24,112 nt of DNA from a virus (IMGVR_UViG_3300033141_004173:1-24112); one strand, 5' to 3'. Numbered from the stretch's first letter, positions 1-8,130 are shown. Numbers and translations: made by a program. The notes: generated by a model not told the origin, from the sequence alone.

Positions 1-14
1 TTTTTTTTTTTTTT
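1..14. repeat. Poly-T run at window edge
   Basis: Fourteen consecutive T bases open the window, just past the stop codon of the minus-strand gene that ends at 27. Read on the minus strand this is a poly-A run with no hairpin before it, so it does not look like an intrinsic terminator. It may be a real homopolymer or a contig-end artefact. Confidence 0.5.
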
Positions 15-26
15 CCAAATTGACGT

Positions 27-2210
27 TTACGCATATGCTACCTCAGTATCATATTCAGATGTATCATATATTGCCTCCGTTAATATATTCTCACTCACAT
101 CTACCTCATGTTCCTCTGGATACAAAACAATTTTAGAATCATTTGCAAATATAATTTTATACCTTACTTCCGGTGGAATAAATTTTGAACATAATTCCAG
201 TATTCTATTAAGCTCGAATTCTGGGATAGTATTATCATCCGTTCCAAATAAAATAATAATCAGAGAAGCCATCTTTTTAAGTCTTAAAAAAAACTTATTC
301 ACATCGTAGATATTCTGCACAGAAAGATCAAATGGTTTTTCCATATCTGTAAAGTTATATATGAGAGGCTCTGTTTCATTATTTGGCGTATTATATCCTA
401 TATCTACATAAAATGTATATCCTGTAGATGCTATTAGATAAATGTTAGAACTCTCGATATTATTTCTATATATTTTATAGTAATCAGCATTGTATACAGC
501 TTTCCACATTATTATATTGATTCCTTTATATCTTTCTGGCCACCATCTCCGATCTACTTCGATAGTAGTAACAGGAGTCTCTTCTCCATTATTTCTACAG
601 GCAGATATTCCATATTTATATTTCCCTCGTAATAAACCTGTCGAAGTAGCTATAAATGTATATTGAGTTTTTTGAGTATAAAATAAAGACTCATTCTGAT
701 ATATCTCGAAATGATCGAATTCAGTAACTTTCTCTTGGAAAATATTAAGAATATCTATTAAAGCTTTGTCATACGCTGCATGGTTATATGCTTTGTATAT
801 CGTACTTGCCTTCTCCATAAAGTCTTCAGCATCTTCATCTCCATGTTTATACATATTGATAAAAGGAGAATATTTATCTTCAAAAAAAGAATATCTGCAA
901 GTATCAATAGATACATCTTGAATAAGACCACTATACTCAGAATATATCTTATCATATTCCATGCCAAATATAGAAAAGAGTGTATAAATTGTTATTGGTA
1001 TAATTGTTATAGGAGCACTCTCACGTGAGAATTTTATATTATATTGATCTCGTGCTTGCATCTTTATAATAGTAGGATCTTTAGAAAAGATATGATTTAT
1101 CTCAAATTCTCCATATATACCTGTAGTTGTGGTAAAATTATATATATCATTAATAAAAATATCTACTTTGCAGTTACTTACTCCTAAATGTCCTTTAAAA
1201 TTATATGATTTGTTGTACATATATGGAATTGCGAAAGCCGATTTATTATAATAATTATCATCTATTAAAGTATTCCTCAATTCTCGCCAGTATTTATTAT
1301 GTAATATATCGTCGTCTGAATTTTCTGCTGAACGTAAATACGGATATGTTTGATCAACTTCTATAGTACGGCACATATACTTAGTATATCTACTGACTCT
1401 ATTACCTAAAGCAGCAGTATGTATACTATAGATATAAAAATGATTAGGTTCAAAGAGCATATCAACGTATATACCAGTAGTTGATGTCCCTATTAATACA
1501 GGGGAAGTGTTGTCAACAAATACGGCCAGATTATTTATACTCACTGTATCATTTGCATATACATCACTATATTCTGATAACAATGTTGTAGATAGTGGAA
1601 ACATTCCCGTAGAAGTTATTTGACCAAACCACTGGCTACGTTTAAATATATCAATTACCCATACATATTTACCCTTTACAAAACTAGAATGCATTAGATT
1701 GTTATTTGTATCTATAGTAACATTATTCAGTCGAGTAGGTTCGCTTCTATATATATTATAGTTTGTAAATGTACTGTTTCTCTTACTTGTATAATCTATA
1801 GGCGACCATGTTAAAACTACCTCATAACCATCATATAAAATAAACATATTTTCAACTGGAGAAGGATATGTATAAACGGTGACGGGATCCGAGAAATCGG
1901 AGTATTCCATAGATGTAGATATACTCTTTAGTTTAAAAAAAAGAAATCGTCCATCTAGTGTCGGATTATCTATTGTATATACAAAATATGTAATACCATT
2001 CAAATCATACGTATTATCTGCATCATCTTGTGGGTGGGTGGCATCAATACGTGTCTTTACATAAGTATACTCAATACCTGTAGAACTTATATATAGTTGA
2101 TATCCTCCTATAAGTCCTTCGGGTTTTATGAAAGTGAAAGTTATCTGTGTTTGATCATTTACCAAATCTACAGATGATATTTGTAAATTAATTACAGCTT
2201 CAATAGACAT
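27..2210 (-). CDS. Fibronectin-III-like virion protein, probably tail or baseplate
   Basis: A complete 727-residue protein that is beta-rich and lacks a signal peptide or membrane segment. Two stretches have the fibronectin type III pattern of a Trp strand followed by an IYR strand: residues 133-157 (LTW...YNIYRSE) and 566-584 (MWK...YYKIYRNN). Residues 345-390 look like another Ig-like fold. Short Ser/Thr-Gly tokens such as SSTGI, TSTGM, TTTGI and IASTG recur (around residues 43, 200, 245, 362, 522 and 595). Multi-domain FN3 proteins in phage late operons are usually tail-tip, baseplate or fibre proteins, and the position after other virion genes fits that. No clear Shine-Dalgarno precedes the ATG. 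A promoter-like site and a hairpin lie in the 68-base gap upstream. The exact virion role is not known. Confidence 0.6.
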   Translation of the reverse strand: MSIEAVINLQISSVDLVNDQTQITFTFIKPEGLIGGYQLYISSTGIEYTYVKTRIDATHPQDDADNTYDLNGITYFVYTIDNPTLDGRFLFFKLKSISTSMEYSDFSDPVTVYTYPSPVENMFILYDGYEVVLTWSPIDYTSKRNSTFTNYNIYRSEPTRLNNVTIDTNNNLMHSSFVKGKYVWVIDIFKRSQWFGQITSTGMFPLSTTLLSEYSDVYANDTVSINNLAVFVDNTSPVLIGTSTTGIYVDMLFEPNHFYIYSIHTAALGNRVSRYTKYMCRTIEVDQTYPYLRSAENSDDDILHNKYWRELRNTLIDDNYYNKSAFAIPYMYNKSYNFKGHLGVSNCKVDIFINDIYNFTTTTGIYGEFEINHIFSKDPTIIKMQARDQYNIKFSRESAPITIIPITIYTLFSIFGMEYDKIYSEYSGLIQDVSIDTCRYSFFEDKYSPFINMYKHGDEDAEDFMEKASTIYKAYNHAAYDKALIDILNIFQEKVTEFDHFEIYQNESLFYTQKTQYTFIATSTGLLRGKYKYGISACRNNGEETPVTTIEVDRRWWPERYKGINIIMWKAVYNADYYKIYRNNIESSNIYLIASTGYTFYVDIGYNTPNNETEPLIYNFTDMEKPFDLSVQNIYDVNKFFLRLKKMASLIIILFGTDDNTIPEFELNRILELCSKFIPPEVRYKIIFANDSKIVLYPEEHEVDVSENILTEAIYDTSEYDTEVAYA

Positions 2211-2226
2211 TTATAGAACCAATATT

Positions 2227-2248
2227 TATACTTTATTATTAAAGTATA
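2227..2248. repeat. Inverted repeat in 5' leader of the FN3-like gene
   Basis: A perfect 9-bp inverted repeat (TATACTTTA, 4-base loop, TAAAGTATA) lies 17 bases upstream of the ATG at 2210. No T tract follows on the minus strand, so it is more likely a leader hairpin or operator than a terminator. One arm overlaps the proposed -10 box. Confidence 0.4.
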
Positions 2249-2269
2249 TTAGAATATAGATATTGTTAA
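2243..2269 (-). promoter_or_regulatory. Candidate sigma70-like promoter for the FN3-like gene
   Basis: On the minus strand TTAACA (one mismatch to TTGACA) is followed after 15 bases by TATACT (one mismatch to TATAAT), inside the intergenic gap. The spacer is short and the region is AT-rich, so chance is possible. Confidence 0.35.
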
Positions 2270-2278
2270 GGATTTTTA

Positions 2279-3262
2279 CTATTTCTTTTTTCTACGTCTT
2301 TTGGTTCTTTTTGGTATTTCAAAGACATCTTTACGTATTATAATATCTTTACAATATGTTTGTAAACTTTGTATTAAAGGTATTTGTTCTATCTCTATTA
2401 GTATACCCCCTTCTGTTGAATTAATAATAGGATAACATCTTGTCTTTGTTAGCTTTACGAATGTATTCTTATATAATTTTAATGTCTTTGTTGTCCATAT
2501 ATGCTTCCCCCCAGGGATAGATACATCTAATTCTTTTTTTACTTCTTCCTTTTTTAACCTATTAATAGCTTTTTCCCATTCAGGGGATCCTTCTGGATCT
2601 TCCAGGTGATAAATTTTTCTATCTAAAAATCCATCACAATATGCTTTATTGTCGGTAAAAGCAAAATCATATCCTAATAATATCACAGCAGATGGTCTGA
2701 ATATATCAGCAATTTGCAACAAAGTAGCTCCTATAAAAAATCGATTGAATAAAGTTCCCCATCCCTTTGTTGGTTTTGTGAGTTTTCTTAATGTTTCTTC
2801 TTTTGGTGTATTTTTTACATCAGATTGATTATAATATATTAATCTACCTTTCCATGCTTCAATATTTATTGGATTTGATGTTGTTGCACATATCAATGTA
2901 TAAGGAGAAGTATTTATACCTATCCAAAATCTTTGGATAGATTCATGTGGATCTATATTAACAACAAAATCTGGAAAAATTTCATATTCTATTAATTTGA
3001 ATAAAACAACATCTGCACATATAATAAGACATTTATCTGTATATTCTTTCAATTGCTTTATATTTTTATCTAGTGAGGGACCTGCTACTATAAGTACAAT
3101 TGGTATATTTTGATAAGGTAATGTATTAAGTAATAAAGTTAGAGGTCGTGCACGATTGCCTGACAAATAACCTCGACTTAGATTGGTATTATAATTATCT
3201 TTCCATAATTTAATTATTGGATCATTTTTCAATATCTCTTGAATGTGCTTATTTACTAACAT
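2279..3262 (-). CDS. Maf/DUF115-like (MptE-like) glycosyltransferase
   Basis: A 327-residue protein with the layout of the DUF115/MAF_flag10 family. It has a Rossmann-type start VLIVAGPSLDKN (residues 56-67), then a CADVVLF segment (82-88), FPDFVVNIDPHES (96-108), and a late GYDFAFTDNKAYCDG (197-211). Known members include Maf enzymes, which attach nonulosonic acids to flagellin Ser/Thr, and MptE-like pyrophosphokinases. The flanking motifs fit the Maf-type group better, but the length is that of the core domain only. The C terminus is a strongly basic tail (RTKRRRKKK) that could bind nucleic acid or acidic surfaces. The gene has its own good promoter at 3292-3319 and lies directly before the FN3-like virion gene, which suggests that a phage structural protein or a host surface protein is the acceptor. 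The substrate is inferred, not seen. Confidence 0.72.
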   Translation of the reverse strand: MLVNKHIQEILKNDPIIKLWKDNYNTNLSRGYLSGNRARPLTLLLNTLPYQNIPIVLIVAGPSLDKNIKQLKEYTDKCLIICADVVLFKLIEYEIFPDFVVNIDPHESIQRFWIGINTSPYTLICATTSNPINIEAWKGRLIYYNQSDVKNTPKEETLRKLTKPTKGWGTLFNRFFIGATLLQIADIFRPSAVILLGYDFAFTDNKAYCDGFLDRKIYHLEDPEGSPEWEKAINRLKKEEVKKELDVSIPGGKHIWTTKTLKLYKNTFVKLTKTRCYPIINSTEGGILIEIEQIPLIQSLQTYCKDIIIRKDVFEIPKRTKRRRKKK

Positions 3263-3291
3263 TTATTTCACCAATTTTTGACATTTGAGAT

Positions 3292-3319
3292 ATGATAATT
3301 ATTGGGTAAGAATTGTCAA
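3292..3319 (-). promoter_or_regulatory. Sigma70-like promoter for the Maf-like gene
   Basis: Minus strand TTGACA (3314-3319), a 16-base spacer, then TATCAT (3292-3297), five of six bases of the -10 consensus. The -35 box contains the TGA stop codon of the preceding gene. The start codon at 3262 follows about 30 bases after the -10 box. This is the best promoter match in the window. Confidence 0.6.
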
Positions 3320-4236
3320 GCAGATTTTTCACTTTTCAGATATTGATAGATATTAAAAAGTCGTTTTATTAAATGTTTACGCATTTTATCAGATAGCTCA
3401 TCGAATTCGAATATATTATAAAAACTCATTAAATAATTACCGAAAAAATCATCAAAGGTTGTTGTAACTTTTTGTAGATATTTTGAATCCATTTCCATTC
3501 GTTCTAGATATTTTGTTAAGGCTGCTTGGAAACGTGCATTAAATTCAGGACCTGCATTGTAATATTTCTGAAGTTCTTCCGCATATTCTTTTTCTCTCTC
3601 TTCTTTTATATCTTTTTCCATTTTTTCTTTAATTGCTTCATCTGAAGGTGCATTTACTTTGTATAAAAAGTAATTATTTCTAGCATGATCAATCATATGA
3701 TATATTTCATGAAATAATGTTTGGGATATCGGTCGGTGATCCTGTATGAGTTGCGCAATATATTCTGGTCTACTAAGCCATTCTATAACCTTAGTTCTTT
3801 TCCACACATTATCAATGGTCTTCTCAAGAAGAGCATAACCTGCTCGGAAGTATTGCTTCTTTATAAATAAATTTATTTTATATAGATCTGTTCCTTCAAT
3901 ATACTTCAGTTCACCTTCAGGTGAATTTTCTAATGCTAAAAAACATTGAACAGATTGTAATTGAAGTGCAATCTGTGTAGGTAGCTTACTATCACCTTCA
4001 AATTTTTTCAAATAAAAAGGGTGATTTATATGAAGTGACCAATAAGGAGACATTGTAATATCTGGTGGGTATACATTTGATAATCGTAAAGCTTGAAGCA
4101 TACTCGCAACAGATCTAAGACGAATCTTTAGTCCCTCACCAGAACGTAATTGATTCATTACAGCATTATATATCTTTAAAGCCTCTTTGCGATAATGATC
4201 ATCTCGTTCTGCAAGTGCAGCATCTTTGAGAAACAT
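3316..4236 (-). CDS. HExxH-motif protein, putative zinc metallopeptidase-like
   Basis: A 306-residue soluble protein without signal peptide. Residues 176-184 read HEIYHMIDH, a canonical HExxH zinc-binding helix with a further His four residues later. The rest is mainly helical, with a very charged segment around residues 200-230 (KEKMEKDIKEEREKEY). HExxH domains occur in phage proteins related to DUF2201-type metallopeptidase-like proteins, but no other catalytic landmark was recognised, so protease activity is not established. The ATG abuts the stop of the upstream gene (TAAATG) and has AAAAGGAT about nine bases upstream, so it is translationally linked to that gene. Possible roles are processing of virion or host proteins. 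A structural protein with a chance motif is the alternative. Confidence 0.5.
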   Translation of the reverse strand: MFLKDAALAERDDHYRKEALKIYNAVMNQLRSGEGLKIRLRSVASMLQALRLSNVYPPDITMSPYWSLHINHPFYLKKFEGDSKLPTQIALQLQSVQCFLALENSPEGELKYIEGTDLYKINLFIKKQYFRAGYALLEKTIDNVWKRTKVIEWLSRPEYIAQLIQDHRPISQTLFHEIYHMIDHARNNYFLYKVNAPSDEAIKEKMEKDIKEEREKEYAEELQKYYNAGPEFNARFQAALTKYLERMEMDSKYLQKVTTTFDDFFGNYLMSFYNIFEFDELSDKMRKHLIKRLFNIYQYLKSEKSA

Positions 4237-4659
4237 TTACGTTATCCTTTTAAACTTCTTCGTACCTATAATTCGACCTTTATCATCTCTAACACCATAG
4301 TCCCATGTATCTGGAACAAGAACATCATTTCTACCTGAATCTTTTAATTGTTCCGCAACAGCAGTCGATACAATATAATATGTATTTTCTTCAGGAGGAG
4401 GTAAATTAATTACTTCTTTTGTACTAACTTCATGTACACTAAAAGGTCCAGCAGCTTCACCTTCTGTTGATTCTTGTGAAACTCTTGCTATTTTACCAGA
4501 TGGTTCTATAGTTTGAACTAGTTCACCATCTTCACTATAATAGTTTATTGGATGTGGTGTTAGATTTACAAAATCTTTTCCACCCATCATTTCTACAGAA
4601 TCGTAAATAGCATATTTAGTAAGAAGTTCGTCTAAAGAATTGATTTTTTCAAAAAACAT
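4237..4659 (-). CDS. Small LTPHPI-type conserved phage protein, function unknown
   Basis: A 140-residue protein from the ATG at 4659. An upstream in-frame GTG at 4668 is less likely because it sits inside the ribosome binding site, GAGGTGA, which is ideally spaced for 4659. Residues about 33-65 read VNLTPHPINYYSEDG followed by a PSGKIARVS segment, then a YYIVSTAVA strand and a C-terminal VRDDKGRIIGTKKF. This order (LTPHPI, PSG-x-ARV, YIVS, RD-x-GRI-xG) is familiar from small conserved proteins in many phages and plasmids, but I know of no assigned function. It lies between the glycoside hydrolase gene and the HExxH gene, nearly adjoining both. Confidence 0.6.
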   Translation of the reverse strand: MFFEKINSLDELLTKYAIYDSVEMMGGKDFVNLTPHPINYYSEDGELVQTIEPSGKIARVSQESTEGEAAGPFSVHEVSTKEVINLPPPEENTYYIVSTAVAEQLKDSGRNDVLVPDTWDYGVRDDKGRIIGTKKFKRIT

Positions 4660-4673
4660 TATTTTCACCTCAT

Positions 4674-5648
4674 CTATAAATTTTTTAAGTAATCTACAAC
4701 TTTTCTAGGCTGTAAACTGTTTGTATATACACCATAAGTATACGTTTGATTTACATCATCCATTAATTCATAGAAAAAAACACGTTGGATTAAATTACTA
4801 TTCTTTATATAATCATAAAAAGTTTTATAATATGCCTTCTGTAATGTTTCTCCTACTTCATCCGCTTCCCATCCGGTTTCAGTTAACCAGCAAATACCAT
4901 TATATTTTTTTATATAATATCCAACAGCTTTATAAGAATCTCCCATTATAGGATTACCAGTTGTAATTCTAGTAATTAATGATACAGCATCACTTTTATA
5001 ACAATGGAAACTCAAAATATCTATATATTGTTTATATTCTATGGCTTTGTCCATCCATTCGTTCCAATTATTACTATTCATAACACTTATAGCAGGTGCT
5101 ACTATACTTGCAGTAGTATCAATCTGTTTAATTACTTCAGCCGCTGGAATCAATATATTTCCAAAATAATCAGATTGGCTTCCTTTAAAAAATCGTTGTA
5201 GATTGGGCTCATTCCAAATTTCCCAGTATTTTATTTTATCCTTATATCTATTCACTACAGCAGATATAAAATTTTTCCAGTCATTTACGTCCAGAAACAT
5301 TGCTGTATGATCTCCACTATTTCCATTTGCCCACTCAGGTGTATAAGACAATACAGCAAGAATACTAATATTTTCACTATAACAATATTGTATAACATAA
5401 TCAGAAGTTGTCCAATTAAATTGATTTTTAGATGGCTCTATAGCTGGCCAATCAAAATCACATCTAACCGCAGGCATGTTTAATTCTTTTAATTTAGATA
5501 ATATATTATTATCATAAGGCAAATGTATATTTATACCATGATAAGGTACACCTATTGTATCTACTTTACTTTTATGGCAACCATCATAAAGAGAACATGA
5601 TAATGCTATACATAATATAAAGTTTGATAAAAATATTAACTTTTTCAT
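4674..5648 (-). CDS. Secreted clan-A glycoside hydrolase (GH39/PslG-like), possible lipoprotein
   Basis: A 324-residue protein starting with a signal peptide (MKKLIFLSNF..., hydrophobic to residue 17). Cys18 in IALSC could be a lipidation site, although the lipobox is imperfect. The mature part is a (beta/alpha)8-type glycosidase. WEIWNEPN at 142-149 supplies the acid/base Glu147, and WLTETGW at 254-260 supplies the nucleophile Glu257. Their spacing and context match GH39 and related clan GH-A enzymes such as the biofilm glycosidase PslG. A secreted or lipid-anchored glycosidase is unusual inside a phage virion operon, since tail depolymerases lack signal peptides. It may clear capsule or exopolysaccharide during lysis or alter the surface of the infected cell. 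The start has AGGA six bases upstream. Family assignment is by motif only. Confidence 0.8.
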   Translation of the reverse strand: MKKLIFLSNFILCIALSCSLYDGCHKSKVDTIGVPYHGINIHLPYDNNILSKLKELNMPAVRCDFDWPAIEPSKNQFNWTTSDYVIQYCYSENISILAVLSYTPEWANGNSGDHTAMFLDVNDWKNFISAVVNRYKDKIKYWEIWNEPNLQRFFKGSQSDYFGNILIPAAEVIKQIDTTASIVAPAISVMNSNNWNEWMDKAIEYKQYIDILSFHCYKSDAVSLITRITTGNPIMGDSYKAVGYYIKKYNGICWLTETGWEADEVGETLQKAYYKTFYDYIKNSNLIQRVFFYELMDDVNQTYTYGVYTNSLQPRKVVDYLKNL

Positions 5649-5656
5649 AATTTTTC

Positions 5657-6571
5657 CTATTGTATAAGAGGTAACATAGTTTGTATTAAACGAACCCAGT
5701 TTAAAGAAGATGCATTCTTATAAACATTACCATATATAAACTTATCAACTAGCATTTTATAAATACTTTGCAGAGTATTATAAAACATATCTAAAACTCC
5801 TTCTTGTTTGAGAATTTTAGAATATTGTTTTATCATTTTTAAAAACGGCTGAGACATATTATCCATAAAATAGACCATGAATGTTTTATATTGATCAAGA
5901 ATATCTACAAAGTCAACTTTAGAATTTTCAAAATCTTCTATGATACGTATTATCGTTTCTTCAATTTCTTTGTCCATATTTTCTTTTATGTATTGTATAT
6001 TGCTCTCATCTTCTCTTCTTTTTAATGTTTTGGTTGAGGGCCTCACCTTATAAGGAATATTTTCTCTTATTCTTCTAATTAAATCTTGTACTAATATATC
6101 TATACTTTTTTTTGTAGTAACCAACTGTACAATGAATTCGTATGTATGCATTATTTCAATATTCTTATGTACAATTAAATAGTTATATAACAGATATAAA
6201 GGTACTGTGATAGTAAATTTACATGTACATTCTGGAGGATCTGCATCTGAATGGAATACAGTAGTTATACCTCCTCTTGTACTCTTAAGACCACTTCCTA
6301 CACGAACTTCTATATTAATAAAAAGACGAACATCCAAATCTTCAAAATAAAACGGATTAAGTTTTATTTTATACAAAAGTTCCGAAGGATTTCTTATACC
6401 TTCTTTCAATAATATATTAATATAACTTTTGATATCAGCATTCTGAATCTCTTGTATTATCTTCGCGGATAATTTATCCGGGTTCATTATAGAAGGTTGC
6501 ATTGTTTCTTTTATATTTATAGGTGGTTTCTTTGTTAAAGAATCAATTGAATAATGGATAAGATAAGGCAT
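5657..6571 (-). CDS. Unknown protein in virion module
   Basis: A 304-residue protein from the ATG at 6571, which has a good ribosome binding site (GCAGGACAAGTT before the ATG). An in-frame ATG at 6604 would add 11 residues but lies inside a long inverted repeat and lacks comparable spacing, so I prefer 6571. There is no signal peptide or clear membrane span. The middle has a beta-rich part with GSGLKSTRGGITTVFHSDADPP, and the C-terminal half is helical and charged (roughly residues 180-300). No family was recognised. It sits eight bases before the glycoside hydrolase gene and 94 bases after the endolysin stop. A structural or tail-assembly role is plausible only by location. Confidence 0.45.
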   Translation of the reverse strand: MPYLIHYSIDSLTKKPPINIKETMQPSIMNPDKLSAKIIQEIQNADIKSYINILLKEGIRNPSELLYKIKLNPFYFEDLDVRLFINIEVRVGSGLKSTRGGITTVFHSDADPPECTCKFTITVPLYLLYNYLIVHKNIEIMHTYEFIVQLVTTKKSIDILVQDLIRRIRENIPYKVRPSTKTLKRREDESNIQYIKENMDKEIEETIIRIIEDFENSKVDFVDILDQYKTFMVYFMDNMSQPFLKMIKQYSKILKQEGVLDMFYNTLQSIYKMLVDKFIYGNVYKNASSLNWVRLIQTMLPLIQ

Positions 6572-6593
6572 AACTTGTCCTGCTCTATTAGAA

Positions 6594-6631
6594 TAGTTAA
6601 TCATATCTCTTTTAAGAGATATGATTAACTA
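6594..6631. repeat. Perfect 18-bp inverted repeat between endolysin and next gene
   Basis: Arms TAGTTAATCATATCTCTT and AAGAGATATGATTAACTA flank a 2-base TT centre, giving a near-palindrome of 38 bases. No T tract follows on either strand, so it is not a standard intrinsic terminator. It could be an RNA processing hairpin or a protein-binding operator. The alternative upstream ATG at 6604 lies inside it. Confidence 0.7.
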
Positions 6632-6665
6632 AAAGATATAAAATTTTTTTGTATTTTTAAGTTTT

Positions 6666-7361
6666 TTAAGTAGTAGATTTGAGGTTATAGTGTCTATTAC
6701 CATCAATATCACAGGTATAGTTATATTCATGTAATGCATTTCGTAAACGTAACCATTCAAAATTTCCTGGACATTCATAGCGCATATGTGAATACTTAAT
6801 CATATTATATTTATGAGATGTTATAGAATCTATGGTAGGATAACAACGTAATAAGTGGTTAAAAATTAACTTAAATAGATTTTCATATTGTGCATCTGTA
6901 TAAGGAGCTGCATTATTTTTAGCTGTATTAATCAACTCTATCCCAATTGTATGTTTATCATGTTTATCAGAATGAGAATGATATACCCAATACAATTCAT
7001 CTAGTATTTCTACAATTGTACCATCTTGTCCTATCAGATAATGGAATAATCCAATGCCTTTAAAATAACGAGGTCTTCTTTCTCCTGTCAACATCCAGTG
7101 TATCATATGTTCTATAGTATCTCCTCCAGCAGTGCCGTGTATTACAATTTCTTTAATTTTCTGTGGACTTCTTTTTCTATTTATCCACCCACGATAATAC
7201 TCAGTTCTTACACGCTTATCTATTATAATATCAACTTTATTAGAAAAATCAATATCTATAACTTGTTTGTCATCCTGAAGTTCTATTTCACCAGGAGACA
7301 TATTCTCTTTAGGTAAAGAAGAAAACAAAGAAGATATAAATTCGAATATTTTTTGCAGCAT
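6666..7361 (-). CDS. N-acetylmuramoyl-L-alanine amidase endolysin (Amidase_2)
   Basis: A 231-residue endolysin of the Amidase_2/PGRP family, which cuts the bond between N-acetylmuramic acid and L-alanine in peptidoglycan. The zinc ligands are visible: His75 in IVIHGTAG, His183 in ITSHKYN and Cys197 in YECPGNF. The FHYLIGQDG segment (106-114) and GIELIN (140-145) complete the usual family order. The first 20 residues form a short hydrophobic or amphipathic stretch (MLQKIFEFISSLFSSL), followed by a linker to about residue 55. It is too short and polar for a confident signal-anchor. GGAG lies seven bases before the ATG. It is far from the holin and spanin-like genes at 22637-23871, so the lysis functions are split across two places. 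Confidence 0.88.
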   Translation of the reverse strand: MLQKIFEFISSLFSSLPKENMSPGEIELQDDKQVIDIDFSNKVDIIIDKRVRTEYYRGWINRKRSPQKIKEIVIHGTAGGDTIEHMIHWMLTGERRPRYFKGIGLFHYLIGQDGTIVEILDELYWVYHSHSDKHDKHTIGIELINTAKNNAAPYTDAQYENLFKLIFNHLLRCYPTIDSITSHKYNMIKYSHMRYECPGNFEWLRLRNALHEYNYTCDIDGNRHYNLKSTT

Positions 7362-7377
7362 TCCATAGCTCCATTTT

Positions 7378-8130
7378 TTAATTTAGTCTTTGTTTGGCAA
7401 TTTCACAGTATTTTTCTGATATCTCACTGCCAATATATATTCTGTTTAATAACTTAGCAGCTACACATGCAGTGCCTGCACCACAGAATGGATCATATAC
7501 AATAGAATCTATCCATGAAAACATTTTTATACATCTAATAGGTAGTTCAAGTGGAAACATCGCATTGTGTCCATATTTATTCTGTTTATTTTCTGGTGGA
7601 AATTCCCACAGAGCTAATGACCAATGAATAAATTCTTCTTTAGTTAAATCTGTTTTTCCTTGTTCCATTAACTTTTTAGAATCTTTAGCAAAGACAAGGA
7701 TATGCTCAAATGGTGTTGGAAAGGATGGACATGAAGGTGACATCCAACTACCCCACGATGTCCTATTACCTACAGTTTGTTTGTGCCATATAATATGTGT
7801 TATAGGTATATAGTTCAATTCTTTCATAAATTGTATTATATCGGAACTTGTAGGTACTGCACCATTCTTTCCATCACCGATATTTATACAGACTCTACCT
7901 CCTTTTTTAAGTTTAATATATATGTTATTGAATATATGTTCTAGCCATTTTATATACTCTTGGTGATCCTTATTATCTCTATATAGATCATACGGGTTTT
8001 TATGATATTTATTATTTCCTAGATCTACATTATATGGAGGAGAGGTCACTACAAGATCTAGAAACATGTTAGGCATATTACTTAAAGTAACCAAACAATC
8101 TTCGTTGTATATTTTATTTAATTCAAACAT
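7378..8130 (-). CDS. Beta-class DNA methyltransferase, probably N4-cytosine
   Basis: A 250-residue DNA amino-methyltransferase. The catalytic motif IV TSPPYN is at residues 29-34, and the S-adenosylmethionine motif I DPFCGAGT is at 213-220. This order is that of the beta class. TSPPY is most common in N4-cytosine enzymes, whereas adenine enzymes usually carry DPPY, so m4C is the better guess, though TSPPY adenine enzymes exist. No restriction enzyme gene is adjacent, so it looks like an orphan phage methylase, perhaps protecting phage DNA against host restriction or marking it. It ends 16 bases before the endolysin gene. No strong Shine-Dalgarno is seen. Its target sequence cannot be read from the gene. 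Confidence 0.85.
   Translation of the reverse strand: MFELNKIYNEDCLVTLSNMPNMFLDLVVTSPPYNVDLGNNKYHKNPYDLYRDNKDHQEYIKWLEHIFNNIYIKLKKGGRVCINIGDGKNGAVPTSSDIIQFMKELNYIPITHIIWHKQTVGNRTSWGSWMSPSCPSFPTPFEHILVFAKDSKKLMEQGKTDLTKEEFIHWSLALWEFPPENKQNKYGHNAMFPLELPIRCIKMFSWIDSIVYDPFCGAGTACVAAKLLNRIYIGSEISEKYCEIAKQRLN

Noticed and set aside
780-1028. Plus-strand open frames opposite minus-strand genes, such as 780-1028, 10131-10502, 18679-19110, 19423-19878 and 21160-21573
   Set aside because: They are antisense shadows of well-supported genes, with biased composition and no ribosome binding site context.
2223-2230. T4-type late promoter TATAAATA upstream of the FN3-like gene
   Set aside because: By rough composition about five such 8-mers per strand are expected by chance in this AT-rich window, and several copies lie inside genes.
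6572-6604. Start codon at 6604 for the 304-residue protein
   Set aside because: It lies inside the 18-bp inverted repeat, and the ATG at 6571 has a better ribosome binding site (AGGACAAGTT).
6666-7361. Signal-anchor-release (SAR) endolysin
   Set aside because: The hydrophobic N-terminal stretch is short and broken by Phe/Ser/Lys positions, without a clear Gly/Ala-rich weak membrane helix.
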